A DNA stretch of 64,000 nt from Betaproteobacteria bacterium (GCA_016868035.1 VGID01000003.1:53810-117809), one strand, 5' to 3'; positions 18,427-29,334 are shown, counted from the first letter of the stretch. Notes: generated by a model from the letters alone, not told the origin. Program-made: numbers and translations.

Positions 18427-18912
18427 TCAATGCGCGGTGGCGGATGCCGCTGGCCGCCGCACCGTCCACACTTCGTTCACCTTGGTGCCGCAGCCGCGGA
18501 ACACCTTCGAGACCGGACAGAACATATTGAGTTCCTGTTTCACCTTATCCACCGCCGCCTGATCAGCGCTGGTGGTGAGATCGATATAGAGCGTTACTTC
18601 CGGGAACGGCACGTTCACTTCTTCCTGCAGCGTGACGCCCCGCCGGTCGAACTGGGCCTCGAGCCGCAGGCTCATCGCGTCGATGTGCACGCCGTTCTTG
18701 TGCGCGACCTTGTGAGTGATGACGTTGGTGCAACCGAGCAGGGATGCCATCAGCGTCTCCGTCGGCGTCGGCCCGGTGTTGGTGCCTCCGCGCTCGGCGG
18801 GCTCGTCGATCGTGGTGGACACGTCGCGCACGCGGACGTCGGTGCGCGCGTGCGACGGGCATCGCGCTTCGACCTTCATCGTGACTACGGTTTTCGGCCG
18901 GATGGTTACCAT
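18427..18912 (-). CDS. OsmC/Ohr family protein
   Basis: 161-residue protein of the OsmC fold, thiol-dependent peroxidases in characterised members. The two conserved cysteines are C61 (LLGCTNVITHK) and C132 (NMFCPVSKVF). ATG 18912 is chosen because GAGAGGAG lies just upstream; the open frame extends further but without a start signal. It lies between the CitE-like gene and a Bug gene, in a run of catabolic genes. It may protect against peroxides formed by aromatic oxidation; that role is a guess. Confidence 0.8.
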   Translation of the reverse strand: MVTIRPKTVVTMKVEARCPSHARTDVRVRDVSTTIDEPAERGGTNTGPTPTETLMASLLGCTNVITHKVAHKNGVHIDAMSLRLEAQFDRRGVTLQEEVNVPFPEVTLYIDLTTSADQAAVDKVKQELNMFCPVSKVFRGCGTKVNEVWTVRRPAASATAH

Positions 18913-18970
18913 GCTGGGGCTCCTCTCGTTGGTATTGGACTCGAATTGCGCGTTTGGAAAAGCACGGCGC

Positions 18971-19888
18971 TCATCGCGTCTTCTCCATCGCAGCGAGCGT
19001 CCGCGCCTCGCGCCGCTTGATCGCCTCATGGCGTGCAATGAGCCTCTGCGCGCGCACCACGACCGGGACGTCGATCATCTTGCCCTCGATCTGGAAGGAG
19101 CCGCGTCCCGCCGCCGCGGCCTGCCGGTCCATCTCGACGACCTTGCGCGCGTAGGCGACCTCCTCCGCGTCCGGCGTGTATTCCTCGTTCACGATCTTGA
19201 CCTGTCCCGGGTGGATGCAGCCCGCGCCGTCGAACCCGAAGCGGCGCGCGCGGCGCACCATGATCCGGAATTTCTCCCAGTCGCTGAAATCGGCGACGGT
19301 GCCGATGAAGCCGAGTGGCATCACGCCGGCGGCGCGCGCGGCGATGATCATGCGCTGCTTGGGCTGCAGCAGCACGTCGTCATCGGGCTGCGCGTCGAGA
19401 TCGAGCGCGAAGTCCTCGCCGCCGATGTTCATCGCCACCACGCGCGGGCTCCCGCGCGGGATTTCGTCGATGCGCGTGAACGCGTCCGCGGTCTCGATCA
19501 TGACGATGAATTTCGTGTGCCCCGGCTTCATGCCGCGCTTTGCCTCGAGTTCCGTGACGAGCTGGTCGAGCAGCTTCACGTGCGAGGCGCTGTCGGCCTT
19601 GGTGATCGCGATCCCGTCCACGTCCGGGCACACGGAGTGCTCGAGATCGCGCACCGCGAGCGAGAGCGGCTGGTTGATCCGGACCACGACGTCGGCGCCG
19701 CCGCGGCGCACCCGTGCTGCGTTTTTTTCCACGAGCGCGCGCGCTTTTTCCTTCTCCGCGGGCGGGACCGCGTCCTCGAGGTCGAGCTGGATCACGTCCG
19801 CGCCCCGCGTATGCGCCTTGTCCACGTACTTTTCCACGTTCACGGGCACGTAGAGCAAAGAGCGCCATACCGGCAGTTCGCGTTTCAT
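18971..19888 (-). CDS. CitE/HpcH-type acyl-CoA lyase
   Basis: 305-residue TIM-barrel enzyme of the CitE-like group (malyl-CoA, citramalyl-CoA or citryl-CoA lyases). Visible marks are RSLLYVPVN at the start, QLDLEDAV (residues 35-41) with metal-binding acidic residues, FIVMIETADAF, NIGGEDFALDL, and GCIHPGQVKIVNE near the C-terminus. ATG 19888 begins MKRELPVWRSLL; a longer frame upstream lies in the repeat element. Downstream of a CoA-transferase and upstream of a HTD2-type hydratase, it could cleave citramalyl-CoA or a similar ester to acetyl-CoA and pyruvate. Substrate not provable here. Confidence 0.83.
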   Translation of the reverse strand: MKRELPVWRSLLYVPVNVEKYVDKAHTRGADVIQLDLEDAVPPAEKEKARALVEKNAARVRRGGADVVVRINQPLSLAVRDLEHSVCPDVDGIAITKADSASHVKLLDQLVTELEAKRGMKPGHTKFIVMIETADAFTRIDEIPRGSPRVVAMNIGGEDFALDLDAQPDDDVLLQPKQRMIIAARAAGVMPLGFIGTVADFSDWEKFRIMVRRARRFGFDGAGCIHPGQVKIVNEEYTPDAEEVAYARKVVEMDRQAAAAGRGSFQIEGKMIDVPVVVRAQRLIARHEAIKRREARTLAAMEKTR

Positions 19889-19910
19889 CACGATGTCCCT
19901 TGGTCCGTGG

Positions 19911-20010
19911 ACGGTAAGCGGTAAGCGGTGAGCGGTCGGTGCGTCGCGCGGCACGTTACCGCTTACTGCTCACTGCTTACTGCTCGCCGCTCACTGCTCA
20001 CCGTTCACCC
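19911..20010. repeat. Heptad inverted-arm element between two catabolic genes
   Basis: The left arm (19911-19940) consists of 7-nt units such as cggtaag and cggtgag. The right arm (19955-20010) has eight units such as gcttact, gctcact and gttcacc, which are complementary to the left units. The two arms are separated by a short GC-rich loop. The element fills the gap between the CoA-transferase stop and the CitE-like start. Confidence 0.75.
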
Positions 20011-20018
20011 GCATTTGG

Positions 20019-21275
20019 TTAGGCCTCGGCTGCGGCGGCTTTGCGGCGCTGGCTGCCCTCGTAGATGACTTCCTCGCGCGCGAGCCGCGCGAGCTCGGCG
20101 GGGGTCAGCCCCAGCGCGCCCAGAATCTCCGAATTATGCTCGCCCAGCTTCGGCGCGGGCCGGCGAATCGCGCCGGGCGTCTTCGACAGCCGCGGCACGA
20201 CGCAGTGCATCGGGATCGCGCCCAATTCGTCGTCGGGCAGCTCCAGTACCATTTCGCGCGCCCTCACATGAGGGTCCTCCACGATCTGCGAGATGTCGTA
20301 GATCGGGCCCACCGTCACCTCGGCCTTGTCGAAGAACGCGAGGTTTTGCTCGAGCGTCATGCGGCCGATGAATTCCTGGACGATGGCGTCGAGTTCTGCA
20401 GCGTGCTTCACGCGCTCGGCGTTGGTCCGGTAGCGCGGATCGTCGATGAGATCGGGCCGCCCGACGGCGCGGAGCAGGCGCTCCGTCATCGCCTGGGTGG
20501 AGGCCGACATGCACACCCATCGGTCGTCGCGGGTGCGGTAGGCGTTGCGGGGGGCGGCGGTCGTGGAGCGGCTGCCGGTGCGCGGCCGCACGCGACCGCT
20601 CGCCTTGTAGGCGGCCGCCTGCGGCCCCATGAACGCGAACAGCGGCTCGATCAGCGAGACGTCAATAACCTGTCCGCTGCCGCGCCCGACCTCGACCTCG
20701 CGCAGCGCGACCATCGCGGCGAACGCCCCGTAGAGCCCCGCCGTGCAGTCGGCGAGCTGCATCGGCGGCAGCACCGGCTCGCGGTCCGCGAAGCTGTTGA
20801 GCGCAGCGAAGCCCGACATGCCCTCGGCGAGCGTGCCGAAGCCGGGCCGGTGCCGGTACGGCCCGGTCTGCCCCCAGCCAGTGACCCGCACGATGACGAG
20901 GCCCGGGTTGCGCTCGCGCAGCACCTCGGGCCCGAGCCCCATTTTTTCCAGCGTGCCCGGGCGGAAATTCTCGATGAGCACGTGCGCGGTCTGCGCAAGG
21001 CGCAGCAGCAGGTGCTTTCCGTCCTCCTTGCGCAGGTTGATGCACACGCTTTTCTTGTTGCGCGCGTAGACCTTCCAGTTGGCGGCGATCCCCGCGACCA
21101 GCCAGTCGCGCAGGGGGTCGCCCTCGGGCGTTTCGATCTTGATCACTTCCGCGCCGAAATCGGCGAGCGTCAGGCTCACCATGTTGCCCGCGACTACGCG
21201 CGAGAGATCGAGCACGCGCACGCCGTCGAGCGGGCACCCGGTGTGGGTCTGGAACGGCGTCAGCGGCGGGGACAT
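20019..21275 (-). CDS. CaiB/BaiF class III CoA-transferase (second)
   Basis: 418-residue CoA-transferase. Family marks are LDGVRVLDLSRVVAGNMVSL, GAEVIKIETPEGDP, the stretch RPGFGTLAEGMSGFAALN, and the catalytic Asp176 in MQLADCTAGLYGA. The ATG at 21275 is the first that gives the normal N-terminus; the open frame continues into the structured element upstream but is not coding. It is the promoter-proximal gene of the minus-strand catabolic run, downstream of a MITE-like element and an IclR regulator. With the first CoA-transferase it may give two steps or two substrates, such as activation and product recycling. Confidence 0.88.
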   Translation of the reverse strand: MSPPLTPFQTHTGCPLDGVRVLDLSRVVAGNMVSLTLADFGAEVIKIETPEGDPLRDWLVAGIAANWKVYARNKKSVCINLRKEDGKHLLLRLAQTAHVLIENFRPGTLEKMGLGPEVLRERNPGLVIVRVTGWGQTGPYRHRPGFGTLAEGMSGFAALNSFADREPVLPPMQLADCTAGLYGAFAAMVALREVEVGRGSGQVIDVSLIEPLFAFMGPQAAAYKASGRVRPRTGSRSTTAAPRNAYRTRDDRWVCMSASTQAMTERLLRAVGRPDLIDDPRYRTNAERVKHAAELDAIVQEFIGRMTLEQNLAFFDKAEVTVGPIYDISQIVEDPHVRAREMVLELPDDELGAIPMHCVVPRLSKTPGAIRRPAPKLGEHNSEILGALGLTPAELARLAREEVIYEGSQRRKAAAAEA

Positions 21276-21333
21276 GGTGCGATGTTCAATGGGATCCGGT
21301 GGCCCGCGCGCATCGGCTGGGGGCGAAAACCTT

Positions 21334-21600
21334 AGAGCGCCTAACATAATGAAACGCGCGTGCGGTGCGAGCCAGAATTGGCGATGGCGCGAAGCGAGGT
21401 GCAGCCCATATCGGGAATATGGGCAAGCCGAGCGACAAAGCCAGTGGCGATTCTGGCCGCAACCCCTCGCGGGCTGGCGCGATTTTGGCCCCACGTGCGT
21501 TCAATGTCTGCATTGAATGTTTGACTTGCGAAAGCCTTGAATTTCATGCTCTGCCAAAATCGTGACAGCGCAGCGTGTGTTTCATAATGTTAGGCGCTCT
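21334..21600. mobile_element. MITE-like structured element with 22-bp terminal inverted repeats
   Basis: Ends at 21334-21355 and 21579-21600 are complementary over 22 bp with one mismatch (left end agagcgcctaacataatg). Inside are nested palindromes: gccagaat at 21371 pairs with attctggc near 21450; cccatat / atatggg at 21405-21423; ttcaatg / cattgaa at 21500-21517; gcgattttggc at 21479 pairs with gccaaaatcg at 21553. No gene is present. It may be a nonautonomous transposable element or a structured RNA. No clear target duplication was seen. Confidence 0.6.
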
Positions 21601-21642
21601 TAACAGCAAACCGGCCGCCCGGGCAAACCCCGCGCGGGCAGA

Positions 21643-22446
21643 TCAGCGCCGGTCGCCGGAGTTGCCCAGCTGGCGTTCGACCTGGTGCACCTCGTTGCGC
21701 AGCAGTTGGGCGACTTCGGCCGCGCGTTTGTCGTTCATCCGGCTGGTGATCGTCGAGACCGATATCGCGGCAAATGCCGTGCCGCCCTGGTTGCGCAGCG
21801 CCAGCCCGACCGAGCGCACGCCGGTCAGCCCCGGCACATCGCGCATGGCGTAGCCCAGCTTCTGCGCGCGCTTCACCAACGCCGTCAACCCGGCGGGGTT
21901 CAACCCGTACTCGGTGAGCCGGACCGCGTTGGCCTCGACGATGTTCTGGATTTCCTCCTCCCCGAGCGCGCTCAGGACGGCGAGGCTCGCGGTGCCCACC
22001 CCGAGCGGCCGGCGCACCCCGACCTCGAGCGTGAACGTCTTGATCGGGAAAGCGCCTTCCTGGCGGTCGAGGCAGATCGCGTCGAGCCCGCTGCGCTGCA
22101 CGAGGAAAACCGTGTCGGCCGTCGCCTCGGCGATTCGCATCAGCGCGGGGTGGCAGATCTCGCGCAGGTTGAAGCGCGGCGCCGCGGTGAGTCCGAGCTC
22201 GAAGACCATCGGCCCGAGAAAGTAGCGGTGCGTGTCCGGGTCCTGCTGCACCATATCTTCTGCCGCGAGGCACTTCAGCATGCGATGCACGGTGGGGCGC
22301 TGCAGCCCGGTGCGGGTGGCGAGATCGAGCAGGCGCGAGCCGCGCCGGTTCTGCGCGGCGATCTCGCGCAGCAGCGTGAGCGAGCGCTCGATGCTCTGGG
22401 TGCCCGTCAGGCGGGCGCCCGGCTCGGGGTCCATTCTCCTGGGCAT
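21643..22446 (-). CDS. IclR family transcriptional regulator
   Basis: 267-residue DNA-binding regulator. The N-terminal winged helix-turn-helix reads [20 protein letters not shown] and [19 protein letters not shown], followed by the GAF-like effector domain (residues 90-260) with [19 protein letters not shown]. The start is ATG 22446, with a second ATG four codons later. It is divergent from the methylisocitrate lyase-like gene, with a 186-bp shared intergenic region, and lies upstream of the second CoA-transferase on the same strand. It probably controls one or both groups in response to a small organic acid. Confidence 0.88.
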   Translation of the reverse strand: MPRRMDPEPGARLTGTQSIERSLTLLREIAAQNRRGSRLLDLATRTGLQRPTVHRMLKCLAAEDMVQQDPDTHRYFLGPMVFELGLTAAPRFNLREICHPALMRIAEATADTVFLVQRSGLDAICLDRQEGAFPIKTFTLEVGVRRPLGVGTASLAVLSALGEEEIQNIVEANAVRLTEYGLNPAGLTALVKRAQKLGYAMRDVPGLTGVRSVGLALRNQGGTAFAAISVSTITSRMNDKRAAEVAQLLRNEVHQVERQLGNSGDRR

Positions 22447-22632
22447 GTTGGAGTCCGAATCGTGAACGGGACTAGATTATGCCATTGCGGCGCCCCTCGC
22501 AAATCCCGCCCCATCGTGCTAAGGTATCGCGCATTCCGGCAGCGCGGTGCCGCCGTTTCATATCATGGACTTGACCCCCAACCGCAAGCGCCGCGCGGTC
22601 CGACTCCTGCGCCCTGTGAGGAGCCCGTAACC

Positions 22633-23550
22633 ATGTCCGATGCCGCATCCGGCGCCACTACCCGGGGCGCTTCCGCCGGCGCACGGCTGCGCGCCGCGCT
22701 CGCCGCGGAGCGGCCGCTGCAGATCGTAGGCACCATCAACGCCTATCACGCGCGCATGGCCGAGCGCGTGGGCTTCCGGGCGATCTACCTCTCGGGCGGG
22801 GGGCTCGCGGCGGGCTCGCTCGGCGTGCCCGATCTGGGCATCAGCGGCCTGGACGACGTGTTGACCGACGTGCGCCGGATCACGGATGTGTGCGCGCTGC
22901 CGTTGCTGGTGGACGTGGACACGGGCTTCGGCGCAGGCGCATTCAACGTCGCGCGCACCGTGAAATCGCTGACCAAGTGCGGCGCGGCCGCGATGCACAT
23001 CGAGGACCAGGTCGGGGCGAAGCGCTGCGGCCATCGCCCGGGCAAGGAGCTGGTCTCGAAAGAGGAGATGGTGGACCGCATCAAGGCGGCGGTCGACGCG
23101 AAGACCGATCCCGCGTTCGCGGTGATGGCGCGCACCGACGCGCTGGCGGGGGAAGGACTGCAGGCGGCGATCGACCGTGCCTGCGCCTGCGCCGAAGCGG
23201 GCGCCGACATGATCTTTCCCGAGGCGGTGACCGAGCTCTCGATGTACAGGAAGTTCGCCGAAGCGGTGAAGGTGCCGGTGCTTGCCAATATCACCGAATT
23301 CGGCAAGACCCCGCTCTTCACCACCGGGGAACTGCATTCGGCGGGGGTCGCGATGGCGCTCTACCCGCTCTCGGCCTTCCGCGCCATGAACGCCGCGGCG
23401 CTGAAGGTCTATCAGGCCCTGCGCACGGACGGCACGCAGAAAGGCGTGGTGGAGCTCATGCAGACGCGCGACGATCTCTACGATTACCTCGACTACCATG
23501 CCTACGAGCGCAAGCTCGATGAGTTGTTCTCGAAGAATCGTGAGAAGTGA
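22633..23550 (+). CDS. prpB: Isocitrate lyase/PEP mutase superfamily enzyme, methylisocitrate lyase-like
   Basis: 305-residue enzyme that would split 2-methylisocitrate to pyruvate and succinate. The active-site loop [20 protein letters not shown] carries the catalytic cysteine C132, and [10 protein letters not shown] (91-100) has the metal-binding aspartates. ATG 22633 follows GAGGAG. prpC and prpD are absent here and the regulator next door is IclR, not PrpR. It may therefore act on a different 2-methyl or 2-hydroxy acid than in the propionate cycle, for instance as an oxaloacetate decarboxylase or dimethylmalate lyase-type enzyme. Family firm, exact substrate less so. Confidence 0.78.
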   Translation: MSDAASGATTRGASAGARLRAALAAERPLQIVGTINAYHARMAERVGFRAIYLSGGGLAAGSLGVPDLGISGLDDVLTDVRRITDVCALPLLVDVDTGFGAGAFNVARTVKSLTKCGAAAMHIEDQVGAKRCGHRPGKELVSKEEMVDRIKAAVDAKTDPAFAVMARTDALAGEGLQAAIDRACACAEAGADMIFPEAVTELSMYRKFAEAVKVPVLANITEFGKTPLFTTGELHSAGVAMALYPLSAFRAMNAAALKVYQALRTDGTQKGVVELMQTRDDLYDYLDYHAYERKLDELFSKNREK

Positions 23551-23606
23551 ACGGTGAACCGTAAATCCAACGGCCCCCCCGCTTACTGCTTACCGCTCAC
23601 CGCTTG
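23540..23606. repeat. Heptad inverted-arm element after the methylisocitrate lyase gene
   Basis: The left arm begins inside the last codons of the upstream gene (gtgagaa, gtgaacg, gtgaacc units, 23540-23568). The right arm (23581-23606) is gcttact, gcttacc, gctcacc. The downstream start codon GTG 23622 follows 15 bases later without a clear ribosome site. Confidence 0.65.
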
Positions 23607-23621
23607 TTGCGGCACTGAAGC

Positions 23622-24620
23622 GTGACCGGGCTGCTGCTGTCCAAGGGGGTCCTGCGTAATTTCGGAGAGGACCTTGCGGCCGCCGCGCGCGAGGTGGGGC
23701 TCGCGCCGCTCGTGCTGCACCTGCCGGAAGACCCGGCCGCGCGCCTCCCCGCGGAGGATCTCGCGCGGATCGAGATCGCTTATCTCACGCGCGACATCCG
23801 TTTCTCCGAGCACTATCGCACCTTCGGTGACACCGTCGTATCCGCGCCCAACCTGAAATGGGTGCACTTCGTGAGCACCGCGGCGGACCAGCACCCGTTC
23901 CTGCCCCGGCTCGTCGAGCGCGGAGTCCGGCTCACCACCTCGGCGGGCTCCAACGGGGAGCCCGTAGCGCAGACAGCGATCTGCGGGCTGCTGATGCTCG
24001 CGCGCAAGATCCCGCACTGGCTCGGCGCGCAGCGGCGCCACGCGTGGGAGCCAATGCGGGGCGAGGCGGTGCCGCGCGACCTGAGGGGGCAGACGGCGCT
24101 CATCGTGGGGCTGGGCACGATCGGCACGGCAATCGCCCGCTTCTGCCAGGCGCTCGGCATGCACGTGATCGGCGTGCGCCGCAGCCCCCGGCGCGACGGC
24201 GACCCGGTAGATGAAATGCACACGCTTGCCGCGCTGCCGCAGGTGCTGCCGCGCTGCGACTGGGTGGTGCTCGCCTGCCCGTACACCCCGGAGACGCATC
24301 GCCTCATCAACGCCGGCACGCTGGCGCGGCTGCCCCGCGGCGCGCAGCTCGTGAACGTCGCGCGCGGCGCGGTGGTGGACCAGACGGCGCTCATCGCCGC
24401 CCTCGAGAGCGGGCAGCTCGCGGGCGCCTATCTCGACGTGTTCGAGAAGGAGCCACTGCCGGCCGACTCGCCCTTCTGGGAGCTGCCCAACGTCATCGTC
24501 ACGCCGCACAACGCCTCGGCTTCCTCGGGCAACGACCGGCGCGCGGCCGACATATTCCTGGCCAACCTCGCGCGGTGGGCGCGCGGGCAGCCGATGCACA
24601 ACGAGGTGGCGCCGGGCTGA
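23622..24620 (+). CDS. D-2-hydroxyacid dehydrogenase family protein
   Basis: 332-residue NAD(P)-dependent dehydrogenase. The nucleotide site is GLGTIGTA (163-170), and the catalytic triad is R248 (NVARGA), E277 (EKEPLP) and H296 (TPHNAS). It would interconvert a 2-keto acid and a D-2-hydroxy acid. The GTG start at 23622 is the only plausible one. It follows the methylisocitrate lyase-like gene on the same strand, across a heptad element, so the two may be co-transcribed. The substrate is not predictable at family level. Confidence 0.88.
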   Translation: MTGLLLSKGVLRNFGEDLAAAAREVGLAPLVLHLPEDPAARLPAEDLARIEIAYLTRDIRFSEHYRTFGDTVVSAPNLKWVHFVSTAADQHPFLPRLVERGVRLTTSAGSNGEPVAQTAICGLLMLARKIPHWLGAQRRHAWEPMRGEAVPRDLRGQTALIVGLGTIGTAIARFCQALGMHVIGVRRSPRRDGDPVDEMHTLAALPQVLPRCDWVVLACPYTPETHRLINAGTLARLPRGAQLVNVARGAVVDQTALIAALESGQLAGAYLDVFEKEPLPADSPFWELPNVIVTPHNASASSGNDRRAADIFLANLARWARGQPMHNEVAPG

Positions 24621-24711
24621 GCGGTGCCGCGACGGCCGCGTTCGCGCATTGGCGCGGGCGCCGCCCCCATATTACTATTTGGGTCCGTTCGTAGCGGCAG
24701 ACATCGCGTCC

Positions 24712-25965
24712 ATGCAGCTTTTCGCATTCGGCATCAACCACCAGACCGCTCCGCTCTCCGTGCGCGAGCAGGTGGTGTTTCACGCCGAGACCCTGATCGA
24801 CGCGCTGCGCGATCTCGTGGACCGGCGGCCGGTGCAGGAGGCCGCGATCATTTCCACGTGCAACCGCACCGAGGTCTACTGCAACACGGAGGTGCCGCGC
24901 ACCGCGATCGACTGGCTCGCGGGCTACCACCGCGTCAAGGCGCAGCAGATCGAGCCGTATCTCTACGAGCTGCCCCAGGAGAGGGCGGTCAAACATGCGT
25001 TCCGCGTGGCGAGCGGGCTCGATTCCATGGTGCTCGGCGAGCCGCAGATCCTCGGGCAATTCAAACAGGCGGTGCGTACCGCGCAGGCGGCGGGCACCCT
25101 GGGGCTGCTGCTCAACAAGCTCTTCCAGCGCACCTTCGCCGTGGCGAAGACCGTGCGCTCCGAGACCGAGATCGGCGCCGCCACGGTTTCCATGGCCGCC
25201 GCCGCGGTGGGGCTCGCGCAGCGCATCTACCCGAGCATCGCCGAGCAGAGCGCGCTGTTCATCGGAGCGGGGGAGATGATCGAGCTCACCGCGACGCACT
25301 TCGCGGCGCACCATCCGCGCAGGCTCACCTTCGCCAACCGCACGCTCGAGCGCGCGCAGGGCCTCGCCGACCGCTTTCTCGGCCGCAGCATCACGTTGAA
25401 CGACCTGCCGTCCCAGCTCGCGCAATACGACATCGTGGTCTCCTGCACCGCGAGCCCGCTGCCGATCATCGGCAAGGGCCTGGTCGAGAGCGCGCTGAAG
25501 GCGCGCAAGCACCGGCCGATGCTGATGTTCGATCTCGCGGTTCCACGCGACGTCGAGGCCGAGGTCGGCGCGCTGGACGATGTGTTCCTCTACGCCGTGG
25601 ACGATCTCGGCAAGATCGCGCGCGAGGGCATGGACATCCGCGAGAGCGCGGTTGCGCAGGCCGAGGTCATCATCGAGAACCAGGTCACGGATTTCATGCA
25701 CTGGCTCGGCAACCGCGAGCTGGTGCCCACGATCCGCGCGCTGCGCGACTCCGCCGAGCGGGCGCGCCGGCACGAAGTGGAGCGCGCGCTGCGGCGGCTC
25801 GTCAAGGGCGACGATCCCCAGATGGTGCTGGAGAGCCTCTCTCGCGCGCTCGCCGCGAAGCTGCTGCACGCGCCGACGCACGCGCTGTCCCACGCGCGCG
25901 CGGACGACCGGGAGCAGCTCGCCGAGCTGATCGCGCGCCTCTACCACATCGCGCGGCCGGAATGA
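24712..25965 (+). CDS. hemA: Glutamyl-tRNA reductase
   Basis: First committed enzyme of C5-pathway haem synthesis, reducing glutamyl-tRNA to glutamate-1-semialdehyde with NADPH. 417 residues from ATG 24712 ([19 protein letters not shown]). The nucleophilic cysteine is C50 in [11 protein letters not shown]. Other marks are [15 protein letters not shown] and the NADPH-binding region [13 protein letters not shown]. It heads hemA-prfA-prmC, the standard betaproteobacterial order; prfA follows after 28 bp. Confidence 0.97.
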   Translation: MQLFAFGINHQTAPLSVREQVVFHAETLIDALRDLVDRRPVQEAAIISTCNRTEVYCNTEVPRTAIDWLAGYHRVKAQQIEPYLYELPQERAVKHAFRVASGLDSMVLGEPQILGQFKQAVRTAQAAGTLGLLLNKLFQRTFAVAKTVRSETEIGAATVSMAAAAVGLAQRIYPSIAEQSALFIGAGEMIELTATHFAAHHPRRLTFANRTLERAQGLADRFLGRSITLNDLPSQLAQYDIVVSCTASPLPIIGKGLVESALKARKHRPMLMFDLAVPRDVEAEVGALDDVFLYAVDDLGKIAREGMDIRESAVAQAEVIIENQVTDFMHWLGNRELVPTIRALRDSAERARRHEVERALRRLVKGDDPQMVLESLSRALAAKLLHAPTHALSHARADDREQLAELIARLYHIARPE

Positions 25966-25993
25966 GAACCCGCCGCATCGCGCGCGCCATGCA

Positions 25994-27081
<1,088 letters not shown>

Positions 27082-27085
<4 letters not shown>

Positions 27086-27939
27086 GCGGGCGCGGCGCGC
27101 CCGGCGATCCCGGCATGGCCACGATCGGTGAAGCGCTGCGGCAGGCGGGCGTGAGCCTTGGGGGCACCGAGGCGCGGGCGCTGATGCGCTGCGCGTTGCG
27201 CCGCGACGCAGCCTATCTGATCGCCCACGCGGGAAAGGCGCTCGATTCCCGGCAGCAACAGGCGTACGAGGCACTCGTGCGCAGGCGGGCGGACGGTGAG
27301 CCGCTCGCGTATCTCACGGGCGAGCGCGAGTTCTACAGCCTCCCGTTCCGGGTGACGCCCGCGGTGCTGATCCCGCGCCCCGAAACGGAACTCCTGGTCG
27401 AGCTCGCGCTCCAGCGCATTCCCGCCGGCCGCGACTGCCGCGTGCTCGAGCTGGCGACCGGCAGCGGTTGCGTGGCGGTGGCGATCGCGATGCAGCGCCC
27501 GCGCGCCCGTGTCCTCGCCACGGAGCTCGCGCCGGAAGCGCTCGCGCTGGCGCGAGAAAACGCCGCGCGCCACCGTGCGGGCAACATCGAATTCGTGGCG
27601 AGCGACTGGTTCGAGGCGCTCGGTGCCGCGCGCTTCGAGGTGATCGTCGCCAACCCGCCCTACGTTGCGGAAGGCGATCCGCATCTCGCGCAGGGGGATC
27701 TGCGCCATGAGCCGCGCGCGGCGCTGGTGGCGGGGGCCGACGGGCTCGAATGCATCCGCACCATCGTCGCGGGCGCGGGCGCGCATCTCGCGCCCGGCGG
27801 GTGGCTGCTCTTCGAGCACAGCCACGACCAGGCACCCCGTTGCCGCGCGCTGCTCGTCGCGGCGGGCTTTGGGCAGGTCCTGACCGAACGGGACCTCGCC
27901 GGCATCGAGCGCGTTTCCGGCGGCCGCCGCGGCGGTTGA
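27082..27939 (+). CDS. prmC: Release factor glutamine methyltransferase
   Basis: 285-residue SAM-dependent enzyme that N5-methylates the GGQ glutamine of RF1 and RF2. The catalytic NPPY is at 191-194 ([13 protein letters not shown]); the SAM-binding region is [16 protein letters not shown], with Glu in place of the more usual Asp before the glycine-rich loop. The N-terminal helical domain has [13 protein letters not shown] and [12 protein letters not shown] 27082 overlaps the prfA stop by 4 bases, giving translational coupling; ATG 27115 is an alternative start. Confidence 0.96.
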
Positions 27940-28001
27940 CTCGACCCGCGCCGCAGCGGTAAACTTAATCCCGACTGAATTGGTCAACTTTAGAGGAAGC
28001 G

Positions 28002-28319
28002 ATGAGCATTCAGGACGTTATCAAGAAACAGGTGACCGAAAACCGGGTCGTGCTGTACATGAAAGGCACCCCCGATTTCCCGCAGTGCGGATTCTCGGCG
28101 AACGCGGTCGGCATCCTGCGCGCCTGCGGCGTGCAGGAGATCTTCACCGTGAACGTGCTCGAGGAGCCCGAGATCCGGCAGGGCATCAAGGAATACGCGA
28201 ACTGGCCGACCATCCCGCAGCTCTACGTGGGCGGCGAGTTCGTCGGCGGCTCCGACATCATGATGGAGATGTACAAGAGCGGCGAGCTGAAGAAGGTGCT
28301 CGAGAAAACCACCGCCTGA
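28002..28319 (+). CDS. grxD: Monothiol glutaredoxin
   Basis: 105-residue Grx4-type monothiol glutaredoxin that carries [2Fe-2S] clusters and takes part in iron-sulfur trafficking. The active site CGFS is at 29-32 (TPDFPQCGFSANAV), with WPTIPQLYVGGEFVGGSDI binding glutathione. AGAGGAAGC precedes ATG 28002. It is the last gene of the hemA-prfA-prmC run and is followed by a strong terminator. Confidence 0.97.
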   Translation: MSIQDVIKKQVTENRVVLYMKGTPDFPQCGFSANAVGILRACGVQEIFTVNVLEEPEIRQGIKEYANWPTIPQLYVGGEFVGGSDIMMEMYKSGELKKVLEKTTA

Positions 28320-28342
28320 GCCGATACCGGCAGCAATGAGAG

Positions 28343-28370
28343 CGGCCTGCGCATCGCAGGCCGTTTTTTT
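28343..28370 (+). terminator. Rho-independent terminator after grxD
   Basis: A 9-bp perfect stem (cggcctgcg / cgcaggccg) with a 3-base loop is followed by seven T. It ends the grxD transcript; on the other strand the TauE gene reaches to 13 bases away, so it may act in both directions. Confidence 0.9.
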
Positions 28371-28382
28371 ACCGGGCGCGGA

Positions 28383-29156
28383 TCAGGCCGCAACCGCGCC
28401 GTACAAGTACTGCAGGATCAGCACCAGCGCGATCACGAACAGCGCGCGCTTGACCCACACGCGATACGTGTGCGCGTCGATGCGGGCGCGCGCCCTGAAC
28501 CCGACAAGGAACGCGGAAACGCCGATCGCGGCGAACGGCAGCGTTTGCAGCCAATGCGACGCCGGCACCCCCCCGTGCGTGGCGAGCACGGAGAGCTGCG
28601 TGCTCTTGCCGACGAGGAAGCAGATGTTGAGCGCCTGTACCAGCATGGCCGGGGCCAGGCCCAGAGCAAGGTAGAAGATGATCAGCGGCGGGGCGGCGAC
28701 GTTGGCGGTGCCCTCGAACACGCCGGCCGCCACGCCGGCGAGCGGGGCGAAGCGGCGCTCGTGCCGCGCGACGAGCGTCCATTCGCCGTGGCCGAAACGG
28801 TCGAGGTTGAGATAGACGAATATGATGAACGCGAGCAGCAGCGAGTACGGGATGCCGGGCGCGGCGACGAACAGCCAGGTGCCGGCGGCCGCGCCCGCAA
28901 CGGCATAGAGCGGCATCATCCAGAAACGCCGGAGCACCGGCCACAACGGCCCGGTCTTGATCATGTTCGCGACAACCGTCGCGAGCGTGGGCAGCAGCAC
29001 CGTGATCACCGCAGTGCGCATGTCGCTCGCCATAGCGACCAGCGGGGTCGCGACGAAAGGAAAGCCGAAGCCGAGCGCGCCCTGGATCAAACCGGCAAGC
29101 GTGATCACGCACACGAACCACGCGAGCAACGCCCAGGAAAGCGATTCAAGCGCCAT
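28383..29156 (-). CDS. TauE/SafE family sulfite or organosulfonate exporter
   Basis: 257-residue inner-membrane protein with about eight hydrophobic segments, for example LAWFVCVITLAGLIQGALGF and SLLLAFIIFVYLNL. The first repeat has the family motif GLIQGALGFGFPFVATPL, and the second has GVFEGTANVAAPPLIIFY. Family members export sulfite, sulfoacetate or other anions. It is divergent from the sulfatase gene of the organosulfur cluster, which contains xsc, a sulfite-forming enzyme, so sulfite export is a reasonable inference. Confidence 0.83.
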   Translation of the reverse strand: MALESLSWALLAWFVCVITLAGLIQGALGFGFPFVATPLVAMASDMRTAVITVLLPTLATVVANMIKTGPLWPVLRRFWMMPLYAVAGAAAGTWLFVAAPGIPYSLLLAFIIFVYLNLDRFGHGEWTLVARHERRFAPLAGVAAGVFEGTANVAAPPLIIFYLALGLAPAMLVQALNICFLVGKSTQLSVLATHGGVPASHWLQTLPFAAIGVSAFLVGFRARARIDAHTYRVWVKRALFVIALVLILQYLYGAVAA

Positions 29157-29334
29157 GGATCTCGAGCGCGCGGCCGAGAGACTTCGAGCCGGCCTGCGCC
29201 GCCGCCATCGTGCGGGCCGGAGAGGGATTATTTTTCAAGCCTGCAGTTTAACAAACGCGCGCACGCGGCCGCGCTGGCCTTCGATTGCCCGGAGCGCGTG
29301 AGCGTGCCAACATACGCCGTTTTCGGGGGTCAGC

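Noticed and set aside
21341..21596. GCCTAAC at the left and GTTAGGC at the right end of the structured element as attC core sites
   Set aside because: The two words fit the consensus but are about 250 bp apart, far beyond known attC lengths, and are part of longer 22-bp terminal repeats.
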